From contig JAGLYV010000077.1 in assembly GCA_023131975.1 (NCBI GenBank), positions 1 through 64,000 of the forward strand: a DNA stretch of 64,000 bases, given 5' to 3'. Positions 17,880 to 30,222 of this stretch are shown piece by piece; the first letter of the stretch is position 1, and every line of letters begins with the position of its first letter. This DNA is from Candidatus Krumholzibacteriia bacterium (GTDB lineage: Bacteria; Krumholzibacteriota; Krumholzibacteriia; Krumholzibacteriales; Krumholzibacteriaceae). The translations under genes and the position numbers were made by a program. The notes under the pieces were generated by a model that was not told the origin of the DNA, searched no databases, and worked only from the letters and a program-made list of their open reading frames with translations.

Positions 17880-19231
17880 GACTAAGGGAGATGCTGAGCC
17901 TGTTCGTACTCTCTGCGGTCGCCTTCCTGTTTTTTGTTTCAGGTGGAAGGACCGGTTCCACGCTGGTGGTTCCTCCATGGACTCACACTTTTGGCCTGCA
18001 CAGGGTCACTGAAAAGCAACTCAGATTTATGTCGGGATTCAAGACCGGGTCTCTGGATGCGCGGGCTGTATTCTGCACCAGCCTGAAAAGTTCCTGCAAT
18101 GCTGAGAACAACTATAAAGAAGACGACATCGCGATCTTCGGCATCAATCGGTATGATAACACTATTATTTACAATGCCGGAAAAGGAAGGGCGAAAGTGT
18201 TCGGAAAGGGGAACAATGTGGTTGAGTTCTCCGGCCCCGAAGACCTCACGGGTGATGATGAAGGAAATATCTTTGTGGCCGATACTGGAAATAACAGGAT
18301 AGTACATCTCAGAATGGTGGAAGGTGATCTTGTCTTCGTAAAGGAGTTGAAACTGTTCGATGACCTGGCCCTGGATTCTCCCCGTGGTATTGATTTCTCA
18401 GGTGGCTTGTTATTCATCGCTGATACTGGTAACGACAGAATCGTCGTTTCCCATCCTGGCGGAAAGACAGAATCGATCCTCAGGCCAGAGGCAGGTGGAG
18501 CAAGTCTCGACTCACCGGTATCTGTCAGCGTCACATCTGATAGTGATGAATGGGTTTATTACACGGATTGCTTCGTTGCGGTAGTGGACAGTTCTGGACA
18601 TAGATTGTGGAAGGTCGGAAGGGATACTGGACACACCCGGGTTATCAGGTATTCCGATGTGTTCGGCAGGAACGGCGCGTTCAACGACCTTGATATGGAT
18701 TACTACAGTAATGTCTATGTCACCGACAGGTCTTCCTGCTGCATACACAAGTTTGATCGGAATCTCAACCATATCATTACTCTTGGCAGCGGCAGGCAAG
18801 GTGGTGTCGACTTTGATGAGGCGATGGATATCTCGATCAACAGACGCTTCGGGCAAGTCGTCGTCCTGGAAAAAAGAGGATTGAGATATTTCTGGGTCGG
18901 GACCGATCTGCTGGATTTAGACGCATCTGGTCTTTTTTACGAACCCAATGAGGGAAAATGTCGAGTCGACGTATCGTTTCTCATCACAGAACATTCGGTC
19001 GTCGATATCTTCCTCGAGGATATGAATGGCGATGGAAGGTTGTATTTTGCAAGGGATCTCCTCCTTCCGGGAGGTCGATTCAACAAGAGGATCGAAGTAA
19101 AAGGCGTCGTTCCCGGTACGATCGAGAACTGCAGGCCCAGATTGGTTGCAGTCGCGAAACCTACTTATTCTTCAATCGATTATATCGCTGTGACAAAAAA
19201 ATCACCCAGCCTTACCCCGACCATCAGATAA
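17876..19231 (+). CDS. secreted NHL-repeat/six-bladed beta-propeller protein
   Basis: Signal peptide; repeated blades such as GNIFVADTGNNRIVHLRM, GLLFIADTGNDRIVV, NVYVTDRSSCCIHKFD. Start overlaps the slt stop (ATGA). Confidence 0.75.
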   Translation: MRLREMLSLFVLSAVAFLFFVSGGRTGSTLVVPPWTHTFGLHRVTEKQLRFMSGFKTGSLDARAVFCTSLKSSCNAENNYKEDDIAIFGINRYDNTIIYNAGKGRAKVFGKGNNVVEFSGPEDLTGDDEGNIFVADTGNNRIVHLRMVEGDLVFVKELKLFDDLALDSPRGIDFSGGLLFIADTGNDRIVVSHPGGKTESILRPEAGGASLDSPVSVSVTSDSDEWVYYTDCFVAVVDSSGHRLWKVGRDTGHTRVIRYSDVFGRNGAFNDLDMDYYSNVYVTDRSSCCIHKFDRNLNHIITLGSGRQGGVDFDEAMDISINRRFGQVVVLEKRGLRYFWVGTDLLDLDASGLFYEPNEGKCRVDVSFLITEHSVVDIFLEDMNGDGRLYFARDLLLPGGRFNKRIEVKGVVPGTIENCRPRLVAVAKPTYSSIDYIAVTKKSPSLTPTIR

Positions 19232-19264
19232 TCCGTTCTGATCTTGAACTCCAATGATCCTTTT

Positions 19265-19280
19265 TGGCCTGCCATTTGCA
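19265..19280 (+). promoter_or_regulatory. candidate sigma-54 (-24/-12) promoter TGGCCTGCCATTTGCA
   Basis: TGGC-N7-TTGCA with GG-N10-GC spacing, in the gap between the NHL and TPR genes. Confidence 0.6.
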
Positions 19281-19347
19281 ATAACGGCATATGTCTTGTT
19301 CGTAGCCATTACATAAAATGAAACCCTGGAATGGAAAGGGCTGCATA

Positions 19348-20289
19348 ATGTTCATCAATAGATTTCTTGGATTTTTGCCTAAAAGCAACCTGAAAAAAGC
19401 TCTGAGCTTCCTGAACAAGGGAGAGTACAAGAGATCATGCAGGGAGTTCGAAGCATACCTCGCCCATAAAGCCGGTGTGATCGGAGGCAAGGACCAGGAA
19501 ATGATCCGGATGTACATGGTAGAGTCATTTATCGAGTATGCCCGGGAACTGGAAAACGCAGAAAAGTATGATGAATCGGCGGCAGAGCTCGAGAAAGCGG
19601 TCGAGCTCCAGCCTCATTATGCTGATGTACATTTTACCCTTGGTCGCATGTATGGTTATTCAGACAAAACGGTCAATGCAAGGGAAAGCATCAAGAGAGC
19701 CCTGGCCATTAATCCCGACTACTTCAGAGCAAGGATCATGCTTGCGAAAAGTTACCGTGATGACAAAAAACATGACAGGTGTGCCGAAGAAATTGAGAGA
19801 GCCATGTCAGCTGCTCCTAATTTCTTTATTGAGCAGGTCCGGGAGTTGTCGAGGGAGATCAGGATCGAACCGGATGGCAAAAGAGCGGATGATCTGTTCG
19901 AAAGACTTCTGGAAGAAAGGCCTTCGTCCTCGCAGGTAAGCAAACAGATCGCCCTGGAAGCCGTACAGAACGGGGATTATGAATACGCGATAACTGAACT
20001 GAAGAAATCTGTGTCGATGAACCCGAATTATCCCGACATGCACAATCTCCTTGGAATAGCATACGCGAATATGGGAATGACCGATGACGCGGTAATGGAA
20101 TTTGAGATTGCCCTGAAGGTCAATCCTGAATACCTGAAGGCCAGGATCAACATGGCTCTTACTCTTTATGAAAAAGGTTCTTCTGAAGCGGCGATGACAC
20201 ACTTGAAAGTCATCTTGAATCTCGACCCAGAGAACGAACTGGCCAATAATCTTCTCAAGGAACTCGAACCGGTCCTGAACAAGAGGTAG
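19348..20289 (+). CDS. TPR-repeat protein
   Basis: Tandem TPR units (AAELEKAVELQPHYADVHFTLGRMYG; AITELKKSVSMNPNYPDMHNLLGIAYANMG; AVMEFEIALKVNPEYLKARINMALTLYEKG). ORF opens at 19318, but ATG 19348 has SD GGAAAGGG. Confidence 0.85.
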   Translation: MFINRFLGFLPKSNLKKALSFLNKGEYKRSCREFEAYLAHKAGVIGGKDQEMIRMYMVESFIEYARELENAEKYDESAAELEKAVELQPHYADVHFTLGRMYGYSDKTVNARESIKRALAINPDYFRARIMLAKSYRDDKKHDRCAEEIERAMSAAPNFFIEQVRELSREIRIEPDGKRADDLFERLLEERPSSSQVSKQIALEAVQNGDYEYAITELKKSVSMNPNYPDMHNLLGIAYANMGMTDDAVMEFEIALKVNPEYLKARINMALTLYEKGSSEAAMTHLKVILNLDPENELANNLLKELEPVLNKR

Positions 20290-20295
20290 ATTGAA

Positions 20296-20985
20296 GTGAA
20301 TACCGATTATTACGCACTCCTGGAAGCATGGCCGACTTCATCCAAGGATGATATAAAGAAGAACTATTTTCGCCTCGCAAAGCTGTATCATCCCGATGTC
20401 GCCGGTGACAAACCTGAGGTCAGAGAGCGATTCAAGCAGATCAACGAAGCGTTCAGCACACTTGACGATCCGGAGAAAAGGCATCAATATAACGAATCGC
20501 TGAGAAAAAGCAAGCAGGGTTCACGGGATGCCCAGTCATTGCAGGAAAACGATCAGAGAACGGCTATCCTGGCTTTTCAGCAGGCAAAGGAAGCAATGAG
20601 GGACGGATTCTACGATAAGGCTGTGCTCTTGCTCAAGTCAGCCATAAAGTACAATTCCTCCAATCCTACATACCAGAGTTGGTATGGATTCTGTCTGGCT
20701 ATGACGAACAAGAACCTTCACGAGGCCAGGGACGCCTGCAGGATGGCTATTCAGAGCGAGTTCTATAATGCCGACTATCACGCGAATCTGGGTTTTGTCT
20801 ATTTTAAGGCAGGATTGAAGGCCCAGTCGATAAAACACTTCAGGGAAGCCCTTAAATGGGATTCGAAAAACAGTATAGCAAATAAATTTCTGGATCGGGT
20901 CGACAGGGGCAGGGGGAAGCCTGTAGGTCCGATTGACAGGATGATCTCTGCGGCAAAGCATATCTTTACGTCGAAAAGTAGCTAA
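20296..20985 (+). CDS. J-domain (DnaJ-like) protein with C-terminal TPRs
   Basis: DYYALLEAWPTSSKDDIKKNYFRLAKLYHPDVAGD (HPD motif), then TPR-like helices. GTG start. Confidence 0.88.
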   Translation: MNTDYYALLEAWPTSSKDDIKKNYFRLAKLYHPDVAGDKPEVRERFKQINEAFSTLDDPEKRHQYNESLRKSKQGSRDAQSLQENDQRTAILAFQQAKEAMRDGFYDKAVLLLKSAIKYNSSNPTYQSWYGFCLAMTNKNLHEARDACRMAIQSEFYNADYHANLGFVYFKAGLKAQSIKHFREALKWDSKNSIANKFLDRVDRGRGKPVGPIDRMISAAKHIFTSKSS

Positions 20986-21061
20986 ACAGGCGCTTTTAAT
21001 ACCTCATAAGCATATTTTATGTTGCATTTTCAGTCTGTCCCGGCTAATCTCCGCAAGCGAG

Positions 21062-22975
21062 GTGGTCGTGATGAACAAGACGTCTTTTCTGTGTATCGGC
21101 AACAAGGGCAAGGAAAACTCGCTCGTCTATCAGGAAATCCCCAGAAAAACCAGAGGTGAAGAGTTTTTTGTCTTCTTTTCTCCTTCGGATCCCGCGTTTG
21201 AACCTGTGGCCCGCAAGTTGTTCCGACATATTATTTCTCTTTCCAGACTCGGGCATCCGTCAAATTTCTTTTCAAGGGTGATGGATATCTTTAAGGATGT
21301 CGCCAATTTCCATGATCCTGATGGTACTTTTCTTTCGGATTCTATGATTCTAGTGATGATCAAGAGAGAAAGAGATGTTTATCTGCTGCGGAACAGCGGA
21401 GTAGAAGCTGTCCACAGGGATATCGACCAGTCTGTCGAGACTCCACTGGATGCCTACCCGGGACTTTACAGATACGATCTGGATCGGAACTCAGGCCAGG
21501 TCGAGCTTTTTGAGAGCAAAACAGAAGATTTTTTCACATTGCAGAGATTTGAGATGGCGCCCGGCAGGCATACTATTGTCTTCGTACCTTCGAAAGATTT
21601 TGTTGAAAGACATAGGGAGGCCCTGCTGAACAGCGTATTCTTTCCCTCGTTCGAGATGAAGGATGATGGGATCGAGACGGGGATCGATCTGACATTTCCG
21701 GCAATGAGATGGAATATACCAACGATGTATGACAAGCCGGTTACCGGCGTGAGGAGAAGGGGAATGATAAGAAAATGGATTCCGTATTCGGCCGGCGCGG
21801 TTGCTGCCATAGTCGCCCTGATATTTATTTTTAAACCGTTTGGAGGCGGGGCTGACAGTCCCATTGAAGGAGATGTCCTTCTTACAGCCGAAGACGGGAT
21901 TGTTGAAACAAGTGAGACAGAAGCTGCTGAATACCGTGGCTCCGAAGAAACGATCGAAGTGAAAAGCCCCGTGCCAACCGACGTTTCTGATAAAGTGACG
22001 GTAAGCATGGTTGATGGCTGGAAAAAGAAATTCGATGCACCGGTAACCTCGTCCCCGGTCTTGACAGGGGATCAGGTCATTTTCGGATGCCGTGATGGAA
22101 ATCTATATTCCTTCAGCCGGGATGGGTCACTTCTGTGGAAATACACAGGGAAGCAGGGGATCGGGGCTTCTCCCTTTGTGTCTGAAGGAAGAGCAGTATG
22201 CGCGGATTACGAGGGAAATGTATTTTGCCTTGACGCCGTGTCGGGCAGCTTGATCTGGAACAACGGGACCGGTGACAAGATCGTCAGTTCACCCGTCATT
22301 GGAAATGATATGGTTATTTCCGGGACGACAAAGGGAACACTCTACGCATTTTCCCTGAAAGATGGAGTTCGCCTCTGGGCTAAAAACATAGGTACGGGAA
22401 TCTGGGCGACCAGCACCATAGGGGATGATTTTGTCATTGCGGCAACCACCGATGGATCACTGGTAAAACTGAGTCATTCAGGAAAGGTACTCTGGAGGGT
22501 TCAGCCCGGCGGGGAAATATATTCGACCCCTCTCGTCCTGAAAGAAAAAGACCTTGTCATTTTCGGTACTGGAGACCGGTTTATCTATGCATATTCTCTC
22601 TCGGCCGGCAATCTCATGTGGAGGTTTTCGGCAGGTAGCGACATCAGAAGCGCTCCGGTGACAAACGGAAGTGAGATATTTGTAGGGTCTGAAGACGGGA
22701 ATCTTTTTGCGTTGACGTTCGCAGGGACTCTTGTGTGGAAGAGAGATGTGGGGGGAGCGGTGAGATCGAGACCCCTTGTGGTCGAAGATGCTGTATTTGT
22801 CACTACTTACGGCTCCAGGCTGAAGGCGTTCAAGTCGAAAGATGGAGAGCCTGTGGTTGAATTCAGGGTTGAATCACCCGTCTATTCATCGCCGGCGACT
22901 GATGGAAGATTGATATTTTTCGGGTCAAACCAGGGGTATTTTCATGCCGCGCGTCTGAAACGCGGTATCAGTTAG
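21062..22975 (+). CDS. membrane protein: N-terminal PP2C-like domain (tentative), one TM helix, C-terminal PQQ/BamB-like beta-propeller
   Basis: Single hydrophobic helix IPYSAGAVAAIVALIFIF, then repeated GxLYAFSLKDGxxLW / SSPVxxGDxV blades. N-terminal domain: DSMILVMIKRERDVYLLRNSGVEAVHRD. Confidence 0.72.
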   Translation: MVVMNKTSFLCIGNKGKENSLVYQEIPRKTRGEEFFVFFSPSDPAFEPVARKLFRHIISLSRLGHPSNFFSRVMDIFKDVANFHDPDGTFLSDSMILVMIKRERDVYLLRNSGVEAVHRDIDQSVETPLDAYPGLYRYDLDRNSGQVELFESKTEDFFTLQRFEMAPGRHTIVFVPSKDFVERHREALLNSVFFPSFEMKDDGIETGIDLTFPAMRWNIPTMYDKPVTGVRRRGMIRKWIPYSAGAVAAIVALIFIFKPFGGGADSPIEGDVLLTAEDGIVETSETEAAEYRGSEETIEVKSPVPTDVSDKVTVSMVDGWKKKFDAPVTSSPVLTGDQVIFGCRDGNLYSFSRDGSLLWKYTGKQGIGASPFVSEGRAVCADYEGNVFCLDAVSGSLIWNNGTGDKIVSSPVIGNDMVISGTTKGTLYAFSLKDGVRLWAKNIGTGIWATSTIGDDFVIAATTDGSLVKLSHSGKVLWRVQPGGEIYSTPLVLKEKDLVIFGTGDRFIYAYSLSAGNLMWRFSAGSDIRSAPVTNGSEIFVGSEDGNLFALTFAGTLVWKRDVGGAVRSRPLVVEDAVFVTTYGSRLKAFKSKDGEPVVEFRVESPVYSSPATDGRLIFFGSNQGYFHAARLKRGIS

Positions 22976-23082
22976 ACCAGATGTCCAGTGTCGGATCCCG
23001 AAATCAAATCAGGGGCGATACTGCCTTCCTTGCTAATTATCCGCCCGTAGACTATTTTCCGGGTAAATCGGAGGTCAGTTGA

Positions 23083-26136
<3,054 letters not shown>

Positions 26137-26182
26137 GCATTATTCTCCATTAAGCAATATGGATCGACAGCTTTAGACGGGG

Positions 26183-26629
26183 ATGGAGATGAAGGAACGC
26201 ATCAAGGAGATCATAACCTATATCATGGACCTGAGGACGGGCGACCCGTTCGACCTGGCGTTCATGTACGATGAACTCGAGGATCTGGGTTATTCCAGCG
26301 CTGAAATAGATCAGGCCTTCACTATCCTTGATTTTGAGGGGGAGACAGGAGATGTCGATGCGTCATCGTTTGTGCATACGAAGAACAGAGTCCTTGGCGA
26401 AGGAGAGAAAATAGTTCTTTCGGTTGAAGCTCAGGGATATCTGATCCGGCTCCAGACTTCAGGGTGGCTTACGGAAATCCAGCTGAGCCTGATCGTAGAA
26501 AATGCTGCAATCGATTACCAGATCCCGATATCTGTCAACGAGATCATTGAACTTACTGCCAGATATGTACCGGAGATGCCAGACGATATCCTTATGGGAT
26601 CGAACAGTCCTTCAGACATGCTGAACTAG
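26183..26629 (+). CDS. smg: Smg/DUF494 family protein
   Basis: MKERIKEIITYIMDL...LEDLGYSSAEIDQAFTILDF; located directly upstream of topA. Confidence 0.7.
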   Translation: MEMKERIKEIITYIMDLRTGDPFDLAFMYDELEDLGYSSAEIDQAFTILDFEGETGDVDASSFVHTKNRVLGEGEKIVLSVEAQGYLIRLQTSGWLTEIQLSLIVENAAIDYQIPISVNEIIELTARYVPEMPDDILMGSNSPSDMLN

Positions 26630-26643
26630 ACAGGGAGAACGAA

Positions 26644-28839
26644 TTGAATCAGGTACTTGTCATTGTAGAGTCCCCCGCAAAAGCCAGGACGATCAAAAAG
26701 TATCTTGGAAAAGGTTACAAGGTCAAGGCTTCGGTCGGTCATATCAGGGACCTTCCCAAAAAGGAACTGGGAATCGATATAGAGAATGGGTTCACTCCCA
26801 AGTATGTGAACGACAGGAAGAAAAGCAAGATCGTCAAGGAACTGAGGGAAGAAGCCGCAAAAAGCGATGAAATACTTCTCGCGACAGATATGGATCGAGA
26901 GGGAGAGGCTATTGCCTGGCACCTGGAAGAGATACTCAAGAAGGCAAAAGTCCCCATGCGGAGAATCATCTTCAACGAGATAACGGAAAACGCGATAAGG
27001 GAAGCCGTCGAAAATCCTCACGAGATCGACATGAACAAGGTGAATGCCCAGCAGGCAAGAAGAATACTGGACAGGCTCGTCGGGTATCTCATAAGCCCGG
27101 TTCTGTGGAAGATATTTTATCGAGGCCTTTCGGCAGGCAGGGTACAGAGTGTCGGCTTGAGGCTCTTGTGCGAGCGTGAAGAGGAGATCAGGCAGTTTGT
27201 TCCCGCGGAGTACTGGACAATAGAGGGTGTACTCAAGAACTCAGCCGGGGAAAAATTCGATGCCCGCCTGTTCAAGATCCAGGGAGAGAATCCTGAGATA
27301 AAAGATGGTGAAAGTGCTTCAAAGATACTGGATAAAATCAAAGCATCGGACCCCATAGTCTCAAAAGTGACCGAAAAAGAAAAGAAACGCAATCCGCAGC
27401 CCCCCTTTATCACGAGTACCATGCAGAGAGAAGCCGCCAGTCGGCTCGGGTTCTCCGCCAAAAAGACTATGATGCTCGCGCAACAGTTATATGAAGGTGT
27501 CTCACTGGGGTCAGAAGGGTCAGTCGGACTGATAAGCTACATGAGGACCGATTCGACTCGTGTCAGTGATGACGCGTTCAGACAGGGGCAGGAGCTCATA
27601 GCGGATAAGTTCGGTAAAGACAATGTATATGAAGGGAAAAGGGGCTTCAGAAAAGCGAAAAGGTCGCAGGATGCTCACGAAGCAATCCGTCCAACCGATT
27701 GTTTCAGGATGCCCGATGAGATAGGGAAGTATCTCGATAAGGACCAGAGGGCGCTCTATACGCTTATATGGCAGAGATTCCTCGCTTCTCTCGCAATGCC
27801 CGTCGTATACAGCGTGAAGGAAGTCGATATTGCCTCCGGTGACGAGTATCAACTGAGGGCCAATGGGCGTAGACTTAAATCTCCCGGTTTTCTATCAATA
27901 TTCCCCGACAGAAAAACTGAAGATGAAAACTGGCTTCCCGACCTGACCACGGAAGAGAAGCTGGCTATAGACTCCATGGACTCAAATCAACATTTCACCG
28001 AACCTTCACCAAGGTATTCCGAGGCCTCGCTTATTAAGGAGCTGGAAGACAAAGGCATAGGACGCCCGAGTACTTATGCCAGTATTATCAGTATTATCCT
28101 CGCGAGAGAATATGCGTCCAGGGAAAACAAGGCGCTCTGTCCCACCGAACTTGGAGAGGCAGTCTGGAAATCCCTTTCCGGATCATTTAACGACATATTT
28201 GCAGTCGATTTTACGGCACGGATGGAAAACGAGTTGGATAAAGTCGAGGACGCGGATGAAGTCTGGAAGGATGTCGTAAGTTTCTTCTATGAACCTCTCA
28301 ATGTCGATCTCGAAGTGTTCAAGGGCAAACAGAAGGAAATAAAGGAATCTTTTCAGGAAGAAACAGAAGAACTATGTGAGAAGTGTGGCAAGAAACTGAT
28401 TAAAAAATGGAGCAGAAACGGCCTTTTCCTCGCCTGCCCCGGATGGCCTGAATGCAAATTTGCAAGATCTCTCGAAGAGGAAGAAAAGCTCGAAAAGGAA
28501 TGTCCTGAATGTGGCGGAGACCTGGCCTACAAGAGGGGCCGTTTCGGTAGATTTATCGCATGTTCCAACTATCCCGAATGCAAATACACAGAAGCGATAA
28601 GCCTTGGGGTCCCCTGCCCCGAAGATGGATGTAAAGGTGAAGTCACCGAGAAGAAGACCAGAAGGGGAAAGGTCTTTTATGGGTGCACAAAATATCCATC
28701 GTGCAAATTTGCCAGTTGGGACAAACCGATCGTTGAAAAATGCCCTGAATGCGGGAACGGGTGGATGGTAGAAAAGAACACCAAGACAAAAGGCTCGTAT
28801 CATAAATGTCCCGCCTGCAAGCATGAGGTAACTCCCTGA
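26644..28839 (+). CDS. topA: DNA topoisomerase I
   Basis: VIVESPAKARTIKKYLGKGYKVKASVGHIRDLPKK; VGLISYMRTDSTRVS; four C-terminal Cys4 zinc ribbons. TTG start. Confidence 0.97.
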   Translation: MNQVLVIVESPAKARTIKKYLGKGYKVKASVGHIRDLPKKELGIDIENGFTPKYVNDRKKSKIVKELREEAAKSDEILLATDMDREGEAIAWHLEEILKKAKVPMRRIIFNEITENAIREAVENPHEIDMNKVNAQQARRILDRLVGYLISPVLWKIFYRGLSAGRVQSVGLRLLCEREEEIRQFVPAEYWTIEGVLKNSAGEKFDARLFKIQGENPEIKDGESASKILDKIKASDPIVSKVTEKEKKRNPQPPFITSTMQREAASRLGFSAKKTMMLAQQLYEGVSLGSEGSVGLISYMRTDSTRVSDDAFRQGQELIADKFGKDNVYEGKRGFRKAKRSQDAHEAIRPTDCFRMPDEIGKYLDKDQRALYTLIWQRFLASLAMPVVYSVKEVDIASGDEYQLRANGRRLKSPGFLSIFPDRKTEDENWLPDLTTEEKLAIDSMDSNQHFTEPSPRYSEASLIKELEDKGIGRPSTYASIISIILAREYASRENKALCPTELGEAVWKSLSGSFNDIFAVDFTARMENELDKVEDADEVWKDVVSFFYEPLNVDLEVFKGKQKEIKESFQEETEELCEKCGKKLIKKWSRNGLFLACPGWPECKFARSLEEEEKLEKECPECGGDLAYKRGRFGRFIACSNYPECKYTEAISLGVPCPEDGCKGEVTEKKTRRGKVFYGCTKYPSCKFASWDKPIVEKCPECGNGWMVEKNTKTKGSYHKCPACKHEVTP

Positions 28840-30143
28840 TGAATAAAATCGTTGTAGTCGGTGGAGGTCTGGCCGGCTGCGAGACCGCTCTTCAGCTGGC
28901 CTCCAGGGGTTTGCAGGTAGAACTTGTTGAAATGCGTCCTGGCAGGATGACTCCCGCTCACCGCACAGGATCTCTGGCTGAACTCGTCTGTAGCAATTCT
29001 CTGAAATCCGACAATGCTGAGACCGCTTCGGGTCTTTTAAAACGAGAGCTTAGAATGCTGGGATGCAGGCTTCTGGAGATAGCTTCGGAATCAAGGGTTC
29101 CAGCGGGGCACGCGCTTGCGGTCGACAGGGAAATATTTTCCAGAAAAGTCGGCGAGGCCGTGGCTGAAGAAAGCCTGATAAAATTGTCGCACAGGGAGCA
29201 GACTGATCTGGATATCCCGGTCGTAGTCATCGCTACGGGACCTCTGACTTCCGATCTGCTCTCGAGCGCGGTAATTGAACATTTTGGAAAAGACAACCTG
29301 TTCTTTTACGACGCGATATCGATGTCTATAGCTGTAGACAGTATGGACCATTCAAAGGTATTCAAGGCATCACGGTATGGAAAGGGCGACCCGGATTACT
29401 GGAACGTCCCTCTGGACAGGGACAAGTATCTTGCTCTGCTCGAATATATCCGTACCGCTTCAAAAAAGGCCGGACATGATTTTGAAGACGGTCGGTGTTT
29501 CGAGGCCTGCCTTCCGGTCGAAGTGAGCGTTTCGAGAGGTGACGATGTCTTAAGGTACGGGCCTTTAAAGCCTCGTGGCCTCGTTGACCCGATCACCGGG
29601 AAAGAGCCTTACGCGGTCATCCAGCTCAGACAGGAGAGTATTGAGGGGACTATCGCAGGGTTGGTCGGATTTCAGACCAAGATGACGATGTCCGCGCAGA
29701 AGGGCCTGATGGCGTTGATCCCGGGTCTTGAGAACGCGGAGATCGTGCGGTTCGGGGCCATTCACAGAAATACTTTTCTGGATTCGCCTGGCCTGCTGGA
29801 CAGCAGGCAGATGTCCATAAAGAGAGATGGACTGTTTTTTTCGGGGCAGATCACTGGTGTTGAAGGGTATGTCGAGTCGATCGCTCATGGTCTGCTTACC
29901 GCGATCAATGTATTGAAGTATATTGAGGGACATCCGCCTGTCATCTTTCCTTCCGAAACACTTCTCGGAGGACTGCAGGCGCATCTTGTCAGTAAAAGCT
30001 CCAATTTCCAGCCCATGAACGCGAATTTTGGTATCCTGCCTCCCGTAAAAGGAAAACGGAGGGAGAGAAAGGCGATGAAAGTGGAGCGCTCTCTCACAAG
30101 CCTCATTTCGTTTCTTGATAAACAATCATTTGACATACCTTGA
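28839..30143 (+). CDS. trmFO: methylenetetrahydrofolate-tRNA-(uracil-5-)-methyltransferase TrmFO
   Basis: IVVVGGGLAGCETALQLASRG, LVCSNSLKSDNAETASGLLKRELRMLG, QITGVEGYVESIAHGLL. Confidence 0.96.
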   Translation: MNKIVVVGGGLAGCETALQLASRGLQVELVEMRPGRMTPAHRTGSLAELVCSNSLKSDNAETASGLLKRELRMLGCRLLEIASESRVPAGHALAVDREIFSRKVGEAVAEESLIKLSHREQTDLDIPVVVIATGPLTSDLLSSAVIEHFGKDNLFFYDAISMSIAVDSMDHSKVFKASRYGKGDPDYWNVPLDRDKYLALLEYIRTASKKAGHDFEDGRCFEACLPVEVSVSRGDDVLRYGPLKPRGLVDPITGKEPYAVIQLRQESIEGTIAGLVGFQTKMTMSAQKGLMALIPGLENAEIVRFGAIHRNTFLDSPGLLDSRQMSIKRDGLFFSGQITGVEGYVESIAHGLLTAINVLKYIEGHPPVIFPSETLLGGLQAHLVSKSSNFQPMNANFGILPPVKGKRRERKAMKVERSLTSLISFLDKQSFDIP

Positions 30144-30222
30144 TCCACTTGATGTGTCGACCGCAAACATGATATGTTTCCGGAGAAGATGAAAGTGGGG
30201 ACAGCGGTCAAATGGAGGTTTC

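Noticed and set aside
22976-23082. secA leader searched for a sigma-54 element (CCTTCCTTGCTAAT)
   Set aside because: TTGC present but no GG at the required 10-nt spacing.
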